The notes: a model not told the origin generated them from the sequence alone. Counted from the first letter of the stretch, positions 35,518-44,532 are shown. The stretch: DNA of 64,000 nt from Dethiobacter sp. (GCA_018333635.1 JAGXTL010000015.1:23231-87230), one strand, 5' to 3'. Numbers and translations: made by a program.

Positions 35518-37398
35518 GTGAAAAAGCTTCTCCCCGTTACATTAATGGTCTTTCTGCTCCTTACATTTATGTTTGGGACAAGCCGTCCGGCAAGCGCTGT
35601 CACTCTTCGCACCGCTACCGTAAATGTTGCTGTCCTTAATGTGCGCAGCGGCCCCGGTACTGCTCACCAACGGATTGCCACTCTCAACCGTGGCGCCGTT
35701 TTGCCTGTCCTCCTCGAACGGGCTGGCTGGGCGCAAATTTCCCTCCAAAGCGGGCAGACCGGCTGGATTACAACTGAATTTGTTACATTACGCAGCCAAC
35801 AACCAAGCTCGTGGGCACGCGTCAACGTGGCTTCACTAAACGTCCGTTCAGGCCCCGACACGACTTTTAACCGCATTGCCGGCATTACACTGGGAACTGT
35901 GCTCCCCGTCATACATAGCCAGGGCAACTGGCATCAGTTAAGACTGTCCTCCGGACAAGCAGGTTGGGTTTTTTCCGCCCATGTTACTGTCAGCGCTGCA
36001 AATCCGACCAACATTGCACCTTCGCCTGCCGTGCCGCCCAGCCCCACACCTGCTCCTTCTCCCTCTCCTACTCTAAACCAACGAAACGGCACAGTAAATC
36101 ATTTTGCCCTCCCGCTCCGCAGCGGACCTGACGTAACATTTAACGCCGTTACCACCCTGCCCCCCCAAACACAAGTCACAATCTTGCAAACCCAAGGCAG
36201 ATGGCACCAAGTTCGTCTGACGACCGGCCAAATCGGTTGGGTTTTTGCGCAATATATTCTAATCAACGAAGCCTCTCCTACACCCTTGCCCGCGCCAAGC
36301 CCTATACCGCAGCCGGCGCCGCTGCCAGCGCCCGTCCCCGCCCCTATTGCAAACACCCAAAACGGAACGGTAACTATGGCCGCACTCCCGCTCCGCAGCG
36401 GCCCTGACGTTTCTTTTCAAGCCATTACCACCCTTGGCCTAAACAGCCAACTGGCAATTTTGCGGACGCAAGGCAACTGGCATGAAGTCCGTTTGCCTGA
36501 CGGTCAAGTCGGCTGGGTATTTGCACAACACATTTCAATCAATCAACCCGCACCGCTTCCCTCGCCAATCTCCAACCAGCCTGAAACAGGGCAGCCGGAA
36601 GATGGACAAACACCAACACAACGCTTAGCCAGAGTCACCGTCAACGCGCTGAACTTGCGGAGCAGCCCCAGCACTGAAGCTGAACGCATCGCACTCCTGC
36701 CGCTTGGCACATTAGCCGAAGTCGTGACTGAAAGCGGTGAATGGCTCCAGATCCGTCTTTCTTCCGGGCAGACCGGCTGGGTATTTGCTGAATTTGTCCT
36801 CGTGTTCAACCGCCAGACGTCACCTCCTGCCGCCGGTGTCGGCCAATCGCTTGCCGGTCAAGTTATCGTTATCGACCCTGGCCATGGCGGCAGCCCAGGC
36901 GCTGTCGGACCAACAGGGCTAATGGAAAAAGAAGTGGTGCTGGACGTTTCTCTCCGTGTTGCCGAAATGCTGCGCCAAGCGGGTGCTACAGTAATCCTAA
37001 CGCGTGATAATGACAGCATTGTTTCTCTCCCCCAGCGCGTTAACATTGCCGCAGCCGCAAATGCTCACATCTTTGTCAGCATCCACACGAATGCTCACAC
37101 AAACACTGCCGTCGGCGGAACAGAAACATACTTTTTTCAAAACAACGCTACTGCCACCGCATCGCGGCTGCTAGCAGAATATCTTCAGAAAGAACTGGTA
37201 CAAGCATTAGGCCTGAGAGATATCGGTGTCAAGCACGGCAACTTTCACGTTATCCGTGAAACGACCATGCCTTCTGTCCTGCTGGAACTGGCCTTTATTT
37301 CAAACGCGCAGGAAGAAGCGCTGATGCGCACAAACGATTTCCGGCAAAACTCAGCCAATGCCATTTTCCGCGGCATAGCAGCATATTTCACCTTTTAA
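35518..37398 (+). CDS. Secreted N-acetylmuramoyl-L-alanine amidase with five SH3b domains
   Basis: This cell-wall hydrolase cuts the amide bond between MurNAc and the stem peptide. The 626 residues begin with a signal peptide (about 1-27, RPASA-VT). Five bacterial SH3 domains follow, starting near 30, 97, 187, 278 and 370, each with an LNVRSGP- or LPLRSGP-like motif and an (R)xGW(V/I) end, joined by proline-rich linkers. The Amidase_3 catalytic domain occupies about 450-624, with zinc ligands in IDPGHGG, MEKEVVLD and SIHTNAH and the catalytic Glu in LLELAFISN. The start is GTG 35518. The domain layout is of the spore/cell-wall CwlD or LytC type; the exact role is unknown. Confidence 0.92.
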   Translation: MKKLLPVTLMVFLLLTFMFGTSRPASAVTLRTATVNVAVLNVRSGPGTAHQRIATLNRGAVLPVLLERAGWAQISLQSGQTGWITTEFVTLRSQQPSSWARVNVASLNVRSGPDTTFNRIAGITLGTVLPVIHSQGNWHQLRLSSGQAGWVFSAHVTVSAANPTNIAPSPAVPPSPTPAPSPSPTLNQRNGTVNHFALPLRSGPDVTFNAVTTLPPQTQVTILQTQGRWHQVRLTTGQIGWVFAQYILINEASPTPLPAPSPIPQPAPLPAPVPAPIANTQNGTVTMAALPLRSGPDVSFQAITTLGLNSQLAILRTQGNWHEVRLPDGQVGWVFAQHISINQPAPLPSPISNQPETGQPEDGQTPTQRLARVTVNALNLRSSPSTEAERIALLPLGTLAEVVTESGEWLQIRLSSGQTGWVFAEFVLVFNRQTSPPAAGVGQSLAGQVIVIDPGHGGSPGAVGPTGLMEKEVVLDVSLRVAEMLRQAGATVILTRDNDSIVSLPQRVNIAAAANAHIFVSIHTNAHTNTAVGGTETYFFQNNATATASRLLAEYLQKELVQALGLRDIGVKHGNFHVIRETTMPSVLLELAFISNAQEEALMRTNDFRQNSANAIFRGIAAYFTF

Positions 37399-37447
37399 CC
37401 TGCTCCTTCGTCGCTGCCTTAACTTGCCGCCAAATCTTAACTTTAGA

Positions 37448-37492
37448 AAAGACGCTCCGCGTTTTCTAAAAATGCGAAGCGTCTTTTTTGTT
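37448..37492 (+). terminator. Intrinsic terminator of the amidase gene
   Basis: AAGACGCT-CGC / GCG-AGCGTC stem over a T- and A-rich loop, followed by TTTTTTG. Repeat C follows at once and contains GGAGCGTC plus T run, which could replace the right arm of the same hairpin. Confidence 0.82.
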
Positions 37493-37493
37493 G

Positions 37494-37529
37494 GGAAATT
37501 ATATCTAAACACGGAGCGTCCTTTTTAGG
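37494..37529 (+). repeat. Repeat C (copy 2)
   Basis: It matches 29489-29523 and is placed after the amidase terminator. Its ACGGAGCGTC is the reverse complement of the terminator left arm GACGCTCCG. Confidence 0.7.
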
Positions 37530-37534
37530 CACAA

Positions 37535-37567
37535 CTCCCCTCTCCAGAGAGAGGGTAAGGGTGAGGG
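37535..37567 (+). repeat. Family A repeat, variant
   Basis: CCCCTCTCC AGA GAGAGGG with TAAGGGTGAGGG. The hairpin is shorter than in other copies and the first of the four G runs is broken (GAG), so the quadruplex motif is incomplete. Confidence 0.8.
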
Positions 37568-37614
37568 TATGTGTAAAACACTTGGACAAGGGCTGCCGAC
37601 AAGGGCGACAGAAC

Positions 37615-37658
37615 AATTCCCCTCCACTGGAGGGGTGCCCGTGAGGGCGGGGTGGTTA
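37615..37658 (+). repeat. Family B repeat (GCCC type)
   Basis: CCCCTCC ACT GGAGGGG stem, then GCCC GTGA GGGC stem and GGGGTGGTT. The second stem differs in sequence from the GGCGC type but is fully paired. Confidence 0.9.
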
Positions 37659-37718
37659 CATGCCCCACAAAAGATTTGCAAAACAAAAAACCTCAAGAAG
37701 ATTGAAATTTTAGCGGCA

Positions 37719-37803
37719 ATAACCACCCCGGCGCTTTGCGCCACCCCTCCTTAGGAGAAAACCACCCCGGCGCTTTGCGCCACCCCTCCTTAGGAGGGGA
37801 ATA
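37719..37803 (-). repeat. Tandem pair of family B repeats (GGCGC type)
   Basis: Two copies begin 40 bases apart (37720 and 37760), both AACCACCCC, GGCGC TTT GCGCC, CACCCCTCC. The first has lost its outer GGGG arm (TTAGGAG only), the second is complete (TTAGGAGGGG). This is a partial tandem duplication. Confidence 0.88.
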
Positions 37804-37843
37804 ATCCCTCTGGGAGAGGGTAAGGGTGAGGGCAGGGTGAGGG
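37804..37843 (+). repeat. Family A repeat with tail duplication
   Basis: It starts at the middle of the hairpin (CCCTCTGGGAGAGGG) and has TAAGGGTGAGGG followed by CAGGGTGAGGG. The four-run motif is at 37812-37832. Between 37843 and the rel end at 37907 nothing else is seen. Confidence 0.85.
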
Positions 37844-37906
37844 ACTGAATAAGGCATCTTTTTCATACCAGGAAATTATATGGTTTCCCATTGCTTTCCT
37901 TTTGCT

Positions 37907-40063
37907 CTAGCCTTTAAGACGGTGGACGTGGTAAACATCTTTTACTCGGTTAATGCGGTTGATAATATTGTCTAAATGGGCGATGTCCGCAACCATCACA
38001 GTCATACTGATTAAAGACAATTTGTCTTTAGTGCTTCGCCCGTTCAAAGCGGTAATGTTTACTTTGCATTCGGCTACAGCGTTAACCACATCCATCAGAA
38101 TTTGCGGTCGGTCCATGGCGCTTACTTCGATCTCCACCGGATAGCTTCCTTCAGCCCTTTCTTCCCAAGAAGCGTCAAGCATTTGCTGTTTTTCCGTACG
38201 CTCCTGGACATTTGGGCAGTCTTTGCGATGAACAGATACTCCGCGGCCACGGGTAACCACGCCTACAATCTGGTCGCCGGGAACAGGCGTACAACACTTG
38301 GCAAAGCGCAATAGCAAGTTGTCTATCCCGTCAATCCGCACACCTTTGCCGGCTTTGCCGGGTTTTTGCGGTTTGAACTCTTTTAGAGGTTCCGCTCCTG
38401 CTGCGCCGAACTTCTTGCGGTATTCCTCTTTTAAACGGCTTACCGCCTGAGCAGGCGTTATCCCACCCAACCCAATCGCAACAAAGATTTCTTCCTCGCC
38501 GTGAACATTAAACTTTTTTCCCATCTCCAGCAAAAAGGGGTTTTTTAGATACTGGCTTGGCTCCAACTCATGCCTGCGCAATTCTTTTTCCAGCAACTCT
38601 TTACCTTTGCCCAGATTCTCATCCCGACGCTCCTTCTTAAACCAAGCGCGGATTTTTGCTCTGGCTCCGGAGCTCTTTACCATATTTAACCAGTCACGGC
38701 TGGGGTGACTCTGCTTGGCTGTCATCACTTCGACAATATCGCCCGTTTTCAGTTCATAATCCAACGGAACCAAGCGGCCGTTTATCCGGGCGCCGATACA
38801 GCGGTGGCCAATGTCTGTATGAATTTTATAGGCAAAATCCAAGGGAATGGAACCGGCCGGCAGATCAATTACATCACCTTTTGGCGTAAAAACAAATACC
38901 TCATCGGTAAAAAGGTCAATTTTTACACTTTCCATAAATTCATGGGCATCTTTTGAATCTTGTTGCAGTTCCACAATTTGCCGCAGCCAGGAAAGCTTAT
39001 CTTCAAACTCCAGGTCATGCCGGCCATCCTTCTTTTCTTTATAGCGCCAATGTGCTGCAATCCCGTATTCTGCCGTCCTGTGCATCTCCATAGTGCGAAT
39101 CTGCACTTCCAGCAGTTCGTTCTTTCCCACCATAACCAAAGTATGGAGCGACTGGTACATATTAGCTTTAGGCATGGCAATATAATCTTTAAATTTACCG
39201 GGAATGGGCTTCCATAAAGTATGGACAATGCCCAAGGCACCGTAACAGTCTTTCAATGAATCGACAACAATGCGGATAGCCGTCAAATCATAAATCTCGT
39301 GAAATTCCTTGCCCTGCTCTTTCATTTTCTGGGAAATACTGTAGAGATGCTTAGGCCTGCCGGAAATATGGGCTTCAAGGCCTACTTCATCCAGCTTCGG
39401 CTGAAGCATGGCCATAGTCTGCCCAATAAAAGCCTCCCGTTCCTGCCGTTTTTTGGCCAGTCGATCCACCAAAGCGTAATAACGATCCCGCTCCAAAAAA
39501 CGAAAAGCCAAATCTTCCAGTTCCCATTTTATCTTATAGATCCCAAGGCGGTGAGCGAGCGGTGCGTAAATCTCCAAGGTTTCCCTGGAAATAGCTTGCT
39601 GTTTGATCGACGTTAAGTATTTCAGCGTTCGCATATTATGCGTGCGGTCCGCCAGCTTGATTAAGAGCACACGAATATCTTTGGCCATGGCAATAAACAT
39701 CTTACGCAGATTTTCTGCCTGGTGCTCCTCTTTAGACCTATACTCCAATTTAGAAAGTTTGGTGACGCCGTCCACAAGCATGGCGACCTCTCTGCCAAAC
39801 TCTTGGCTTATCTGCTCCAGGGGAGCTTCCGTGTCTTCCACCACATCGTGCAAAAGTCCGGAAACGATCGTATCCAAATCCAACTCCAGCTCAGCCAGAA
39901 TGGTGGCCACACCCAAAGGATGAGTAACATAGAGTTCGCCGGAAAAACGCTTTTGCCCCTGATGCGCTGACACCGCAAAATGATACGCCTTTTCCAAGAG
40001 GCTCCAGTCAGGCTCCACGGGATAATATGATTTTATCAGCATTTTCAGCGCTTGCAGACTCAT
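37907..40063 (-). CDS. rel: Bifunctional (p)ppGpp synthetase/hydrolase Rel
   Basis: Rel makes and degrades the stringent-response alarmones. The 718 residues comprise the HD hydrolase domain (HPLGVA at 49-54, HDVVEDT at 72-78, both intact), the synthetase domain (about 230-350, with EIYDLTAIRIVVDSLKDCYG), a TGS domain (about 390-450, VFTPKGDVIDLPAGS), a helical/zinc-finger-like region with RFAKCCTPVPGDQIVG and a C-terminal ACT domain (about 645-718). Both activities are therefore expected. It begins 32 bases after the recJ stop behind AAGGGGGAA, so recJ and rel are probably one operon. Confidence 0.96.
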   Translation of the reverse strand: MSLQALKMLIKSYYPVEPDWSLLEKAYHFAVSAHQGQKRFSGELYVTHPLGVATILAELELDLDTIVSGLLHDVVEDTEAPLEQISQEFGREVAMLVDGVTKLSKLEYRSKEEHQAENLRKMFIAMAKDIRVLLIKLADRTHNMRTLKYLTSIKQQAISRETLEIYAPLAHRLGIYKIKWELEDLAFRFLERDRYYALVDRLAKKRQEREAFIGQTMAMLQPKLDEVGLEAHISGRPKHLYSISQKMKEQGKEFHEIYDLTAIRIVVDSLKDCYGALGIVHTLWKPIPGKFKDYIAMPKANMYQSLHTLVMVGKNELLEVQIRTMEMHRTAEYGIAAHWRYKEKKDGRHDLEFEDKLSWLRQIVELQQDSKDAHEFMESVKIDLFTDEVFVFTPKGDVIDLPAGSIPLDFAYKIHTDIGHRCIGARINGRLVPLDYELKTGDIVEVMTAKQSHPSRDWLNMVKSSGARAKIRAWFKKERRDENLGKGKELLEKELRRHELEPSQYLKNPFLLEMGKKFNVHGEEEIFVAIGLGGITPAQAVSRLKEEYRKKFGAAGAEPLKEFKPQKPGKAGKGVRIDGIDNLLLRFAKCCTPVPGDQIVGVVTRGRGVSVHRKDCPNVQERTEKQQMLDASWEERAEGSYPVEIEVSAMDRPQILMDVVNAVAECKVNITALNGRSTKDKLSLISMTVMVADIAHLDNIINRINRVKDVYHVHRLKG

Positions 40064-40095
40064 AAATTCTTTCCCCCTTGGGAGAATAAAATCAC

Positions 40096-41796
40096 TTAAA
40101 GCACCTTCTGCTCCGGCGAACTACTGCGCAAAGCCCTCACCTGGAGCGATAGTTCAGTCTGATTCTGCCAAGTGTTCGCAGTCGGAACTACTAATGCATC
40201 CACCGTTTCTCCAGTTGAGATCTGCTTATCCCCGCCGCCAAAGCAAATGGCTCTAAAAATCAGGCTGCCCTTTCGCAAACGCAACTGCAAATGAGCTCCC
40301 TGCGCACCGACCCTTCGTGCCATATCTACAGCCATTCCCTTTATGAGAAAGAGGGGCTCGGGGTTGCCTTGACCGAACGGTTCCAGACAAGCCAATTCCT
40401 GCACCAGCGCCAGAGACAATTCGGCTGCTTCCGCCTCCGCTATGAACATAGTCTTGCCCTCTTTCACTCCCTGGCTCTCCACCGCCAGACAGAAGGCTGC
40501 CTGAAATTGCGCTAAGTTAGCCTTGTCTACAGAAAGGCCTGCCGCTTCCGGATGACCGCCAAAGCGAATGAGCTGTTTGGCACAAAGTTGCAAAGCCTCC
40601 ATGAGATTGCAGCCCGGAACAGACCGGATAGAGCCGCGTCCTTCTTCGCCGTCGAGGGCAATCAGGACCGCAGGCTTGCCAAACTCCGCAGCCAGACGTC
40701 CCGCCACAATTCCGATCACACCGGGGTGCCAGTCCTGGTGCCACAACACCAGCGCCGGATCAATGCAGGCGGCTGCCTGTTGGTGCGCCTTTTCAAAGAT
40801 ATCTTTCTCCACCTGCTGCCGCAGGCGGTTTTTTTCATCCAAGTCCAGTGCCAGTTGGCAAGCTACCTCCGGTGAGGCCAAGAGAGCCTGCAGTGCAGGG
40901 AATGCGTCCCCCAACCGTCCCGGCGCATTCAGGCGGGGCGCAATTCTAAAGGCAACCTGCGACGCTGTCAGTTTTCCCTCTTCACCTCCGCAAAGCCGAG
41001 CCAGTGCAGCCAAGCCGGGGCGGGTGCCCTTCGCCAATTTTTCCAGGCCGGCTTTCACCAAAAGACGGTTCTCTCCTGAAAGTGGCACCACATCAGCGAT
41101 AGAGCCTACCGCCACAAAGTCGAGCAGTTCTGCAGCCTCCGCAAAAGGGACGCCTAAGTGGCTATACAGCGCCCTCACCAGCGTCCAAGCTACGCCTACC
41201 CCTGCCAGATTTTGCTCAGGATAACTGCAGTGAGGCTGTTTAGGATTTAAGACTGCATAAGCGCTGCGCCGGCCGGGAAAAGACTCATGGTGATCAGTAA
41301 TTATTAAGTCAATACCTAATTCCTTCGCCAGATCCATTTCTTCAAAAGAATTTATGCCGCAATCCACTGTCAAAACCAACCTGCCTCCGCCGGCAGCAAA
41401 CTGTTTGAGAATCTGCCCGTGCAGACCGTAGCCGTCGCCAAGACGGCTTGGCACATAGTATTCCACCGGCACAGCGAACTTTTGCAACGCCTCGGTCAAG
41501 AGTGCCACAGAAGTAACGCCGTCGGCATCATAATCACCATAAATCAGCAGCCGCTCTTTAACGGCAACAGCATGTGCGAGCCTTTGCACCGCCTCTTTCA
41601 TACCGGACATAGCATAAGGATCTGCCAGCTCCGTCAAGCTGCCCTTCAGGAAAAAGCGCGCCTCCTCTACAGTGGAGACGCCCCTTTGCAGCAGGCAGGC
41701 TGCTGTCAGGCGGTGCAGCTTCATCGTTTCAGAGAGCCTCTTCACCGCACTCCAGTCTGTTTCCGGCGCTACCCAGCGCCATGGTTTTGCCGTCAT
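40096..41796 (-). CDS. recJ: Single-strand-specific 5'-3' exonuclease RecJ
   Basis: RecJ degrades single-stranded DNA in recombination and mismatch repair, with DHH phosphoesterase chemistry. The 566 residues from ATG 41796 (GGAGG upstream) have the metal-binding motifs YGDYDADGV (86-94), VDCGINS, and DHH at 168-170 (ITDHHESF). The DHHA1 domain carries RFGGHPEAAGLSV, and a C-terminal OB-like domain follows. Length is typical of short firmicute forms. It is followed by rel. The upstream side carries the repeat-rich gap 41800-42300. Confidence 0.95.
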   Translation of the reverse strand: MTAKPWRWVAPETDWSAVKRLSETMKLHRLTAACLLQRGVSTVEEARFFLKGSLTELADPYAMSGMKEAVQRLAHAVAVKERLLIYGDYDADGVTSVALLTEALQKFAVPVEYYVPSRLGDGYGLHGQILKQFAAGGGRLVLTVDCGINSFEEMDLAKELGIDLIITDHHESFPGRRSAYAVLNPKQPHCSYPEQNLAGVGVAWTLVRALYSHLGVPFAEAAELLDFVAVGSIADVVPLSGENRLLVKAGLEKLAKGTRPGLAALARLCGGEEGKLTASQVAFRIAPRLNAPGRLGDAFPALQALLASPEVACQLALDLDEKNRLRQQVEKDIFEKAHQQAAACIDPALVLWHQDWHPGVIGIVAGRLAAEFGKPAVLIALDGEEGRGSIRSVPGCNLMEALQLCAKQLIRFGGHPEAAGLSVDKANLAQFQAAFCLAVESQGVKEGKTMFIAEAEAAELSLALVQELACLEPFGQGNPEPLFLIKGMAVDMARRVGAQGAHLQLRLRKGSLIFRAICFGGGDKQISTGETVDALVVPTANTWQNQTELSLQVRALRSSSPEQKVL

Positions 41797-41910
41797 GTTT
41801 TTTATCCTCCGGTCCCCAGCCAACATTCTCTCTAAGTCTATGATTCGTCAAAACGTGAAAAATCCCTTTTTTGGCACATAGAATCCAACCAGAAATAAAT
41901 CCTCTCTCCC

Positions 41911-42009
41911 AAAAATTCCCCTCCCCCAAAAATTCCCCTCCTTTGGAGGGGTGCCCGCTAGGGCGGGGTGGTCGCTAGCATGAAGTGCCCGCTAGGGCGG
42001 GGTGGTCGC
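41911..42009 (+). repeat. Family B repeat (GCCC type) with duplicated second hairpin
   Basis: CCCCTCC TTT GGAGGGG, then GCCC GCTA GGGC GGGGTGGTCGC twice, separated by a TAGCATGAAGT spacer. An extra CCCCTCC arm also precedes it. The second stem has been copied as a unit. Confidence 0.88.
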
Positions 42010-42067
42010 ATTCCGCCTCAACAAACTCATAATACGTAAATCTCAAAAAGCAAAGACTCCACCGGAG

Positions 42068-42112
42068 TAACCACCCCGGCGCTTCGCGCCACCCCTCCAC
42101 GGGAGGGGAATT
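42068..42112 (-). repeat. Family B repeat (GGCGC type)
   Basis: AACCACCCC, GGCGC TTC GCGCC, CACCCCTCC ACG GGAGGGGAATT. It is a complete copy facing opposite to the one at 41911. Confidence 0.9.
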
Positions 42113-42139
42113 GCCCTCCCCAAAAATTCCTCTCCTTCT

Positions 42140-42281
42140 CCCCTCTCCCTCCATTACAGTTCCCCTCTCCCTCTATTACAGTTCCCCTCTCCCTCTATTA
42201 CAGTTCCCCTCTCCCTCTATTACAGTTCCCCTCTCCCTCTGGGAGAGGGTTAGGGTGAGGGTGAGGGTGAGGGTGAGGGCA
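42140..42281 (+). repeat. Expanded family A element: four 22-bp units, hairpin, GGGTGA run
   Basis: A pyrimidine-rich 22-bp unit that extends the left hairpin arm (CCCCTCTCCCTCTATTACAG plus TT) starts at 42140, 42162, 42184 and 42206. The hairpin arm itself follows at 42228. Then comes the right arm with TTA and four steps of AGGGTG up to 42280. Both arms have expanded on the side away from the centre. A plus-strand ORF across it is a translation of the repeat, not a gene. Confidence 0.92.
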
Positions 42282-42335
42282 AAGACAAAAACTTATTCCC
42301 TACTGTTTTGCAGCACAACCTAGCAACTTGCAGCC

Positions 42336-42367
42336 AAAAAAAAAGCCCAAAGCGGTAGCTTTAGGCT
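42336..42367 (-). terminator. Intrinsic terminator of secD-secF
   Basis: AGCCTAAAGC TACC GCTTTGGGCT stem followed by nine T on the minus strand. The stem starts inside the last codons of secF. Confidence 0.88.
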
Positions 42368-43263
42368 GATTTTGCTCTCAAGTGCTTGCGCATCTCCCGC
42401 TCTTTCCAGACAAGCCAAATGGGACTTGCGATAAAAACAGAGGAATAGGTGCCAAAAAACACGCCCACCAGTAACGCCAGCATAAAGGGGTACAAGGTGA
42501 TGCCGCCAAAAACCAAAATAGTGACGACAACGATAAGCGTAGTTACCGATGTGTTAATCGCACGGACCAGAGACTGTCTGATACTATTGTCCACCACATC
42601 GGCAAACTGCTCCTTGCGGCGGGTCTTCAAATTCTCTCGAATTCTGTCATAGATTACTATCGTATCGTTAATCGAATAACCCAGCACAGTCAGCACGGCG
42701 GCAATAAACGGCCCGTTTACTTCAATCTGGAAAAGGGAGAAGAAGGCCAGCATAACCAGCAGATCATGGAGCAGAGCGGCGATAGCGCTGACAGCAAAGC
42801 GGAACTCAAAACGAATGGTAATATACGCAATCATTCCCAAACCGGCAAGCAGCAAAGCGATCAATGCCTGCCTCTGTAATTCACCGCCCACCACAGGCGC
42901 CACATTCTCGACGCGAAGCAAGTCATCGGCAGTTAATTCATACTTTTCCTGAAAAGCAGAGAAAATATCATCCTGCTCCGCAGGAGTCAACTGCTGCGTC
43001 TGAATCAGCAGTTCCAGCTTTTCACCCTCTGCCAACCCTTCAGCGCCTACCTTTTGCAGCGTAGCCGCTTCCAAACCTAAGGGCGCCAGCACACCCCGCG
43101 CCTCCTCAAGCGTAAATTCCTGACGGATATTGAGATGAAGCAGCGTGCCGCCGGTAAAATCAATCCCAAAATTTAAACCTCTTAGGCTCATGGAAATCAC
43201 ACCGGCGATAATCAATACGGCTGAAAAAATAAAGGCATATTTCCTCAAAGCAACAAAACTCAT
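42361..43263 (-). CDS. secF: Protein translocase subunit SecF
   Basis: SecF, with SecD, uses the proton motive force to pull exported proteins from the Sec channel. The 300 residues have six helices. They include the family motif LNFGIDFTGGTLL near residue 30, the P1 loop (about 45-115), and VLGYSINDTIVIYDRIREN in the transmembrane domain. The start ATG overlaps the secD stop by four bases. SecD and SecF are separate here, unlike the fused SecDF of Bacillus. Confidence 0.96.
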   Translation of the reverse strand: MSFVALRKYAFIFSAVLIIAGVISMSLRGLNFGIDFTGGTLLHLNIRQEFTLEEARGVLAPLGLEAATLQKVGAEGLAEGEKLELLIQTQQLTPAEQDDIFSAFQEKYELTADDLLRVENVAPVVGGELQRQALIALLLAGLGMIAYITIRFEFRFAVSAIAALLHDLLVMLAFFSLFQIEVNGPFIAAVLTVLGYSINDTIVIYDRIRENLKTRRKEQFADVVDNSIRQSLVRAINTSVTTLIVVVTILVFGGITLYPFMLALLVGVFFGTYSSVFIASPIWLVWKEREMRKHLRAKSA

Positions 43264-44477
43264 TTGCTTACCCCCCTAAGCCCGGCGTTTTCAGGAGCCC
43301 TGAACAAACTGGCGCGGGCAGCCTGGCGCAGCAAAAAACGTGTCAATAAAATTGAGGTTGCCATGCTGACGAGAATACCAATACTAAGGGTGATGGCAAA
43401 ACCGCGCACTTGGCCAGTAGCAAAACTGAATAAAACAGCCGCTGCGATTAAAGTCGTTACGTTGGAATCAAGAATTGAGCGGAATGCTCGTTGAAAACCG
43501 GCTTCAATAGAAGTACGCATGGTACGCCCCGATCTCAATTCTTCTTTTACCCGCTCAAAAATAATCACATTGGCATCGATCGCCATCCCCACCGACAAAA
43601 TCAAACCGGCGATACCAAACAATGTTAAAGTGGCATTGATAGCGGTAAGCAAGCCTAGAACAAGCGCCAGATAAACGATTAAGCTCACATTAGCGACTAC
43701 TCCGAAACCGCGGTAATAAATCAGCATGAAGAGCAACACCAGTGATAAGCCGGCTATCCCAGCCCGCACACTGCGAGTCATGGAATCCTGTCCCAACTGC
43801 GGACCCACGCCTCTCGTCTCCAACTCGACCAGTCTCACAGGCAGCGCGCCGGAACGCAGCATCAGCGCCAGATTAGCTGCCTCGTCCATTGTGCCGGCCC
43901 CGGTGATAATGGCGTTACCGTCAGTGATTATGCTTTCCACCATCGGCGCTGAGATAACCTCTTCATCCAAATAAATATAAATTATCTGACCGATAAACTT
44001 CTCCGTGGCGGCGGCAAACTTTGCTCTGCCCTCCTCGTTAAAATCGAGCGATACTGCCGGCCGGTTGAACTGATCCATAGTAACCCCGGCATTTCTCAGC
44101 TCAGCGCCAGTCAAAATAGTCTCACCATCAGGACCGGCAAAAGACAACATAGCCGTTCTGCCGATTACTTCCCTGGCAGCGCGCTGATCTTCAATGCCGG
44201 GCAAATCAATACGGATCCTGTCTGTTCCCTCTCGCTGAATAACGGGATTAGCCACGCCGAGAGCATCAATCCGGTTACGGATAATTGTGACTGCGCGGTC
44301 AATTTTATCTCCGCCGGCGGCATCACCAATTTCTTCTGCCTGGTATAAAATATAGACTCCCCCGCGCAAATCTAAGCCCAAATTCAGGTTTTGCGCAGCC
44401 TGGTCAACGGTAAAGGCGCTAAGAGCCAATAACAGGATGACCGCCAAAACGAGCAACAGAGGACGGTTATTTTTCAT
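43260..44477 (-). CDS. secD: Protein translocase subunit SecD
   Basis: SecD is the larger partner of SecF. The 405-residue product has one N-terminal helix (LLLVLAVILLLALSAFTV), then LNLGLDLRGGVYILYQAE, an extracellular P1 domain with DLPGIEDQRAAREVIGRTA, and five further helices with GMAIDANVIIFERVKEEL, the typical proton-path region. The start is ATG 44477 behind AGGAGG; the frame continues upstream to 44528 without a better site. It follows its own promoter at 44563-44591. Confidence 0.96.
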   Translation of the reverse strand: MKNNRPLLLVLAVILLLALSAFTVDQAAQNLNLGLDLRGGVYILYQAEEIGDAAGGDKIDRAVTIIRNRIDALGVANPVIQREGTDRIRIDLPGIEDQRAAREVIGRTAMLSFAGPDGETILTGAELRNAGVTMDQFNRPAVSLDFNEEGRAKFAAATEKFIGQIIYIYLDEEVISAPMVESIITDGNAIITGAGTMDEAANLALMLRSGALPVRLVELETRGVGPQLGQDSMTRSVRAGIAGLSLVLLFMLIYYRGFGVVANVSLIVYLALVLGLLTAINATLTLFGIAGLILSVGMAIDANVIIFERVKEELRSGRTMRTSIEAGFQRAFRSILDSNVTTLIAAAVLFSFATGQVRGFAITLSIGILVSMATSILLTRFLLRQAARASLFRAPENAGLRGVSK

Positions 44478-44532
44478 CCGGATACCTCCTTCTTTCGGAA
44501 GAAATTTTATAAGAGCAAAAAAAAACAACCGG

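Noticed and set aside
42111..42323. Plus-strand open frame of 70 codons
   Set aside because: It is a translation of the 22-bp and GGGTGA repeats, giving SPLPL and RVRVRV runs; no ribosome site and no conserved domain.
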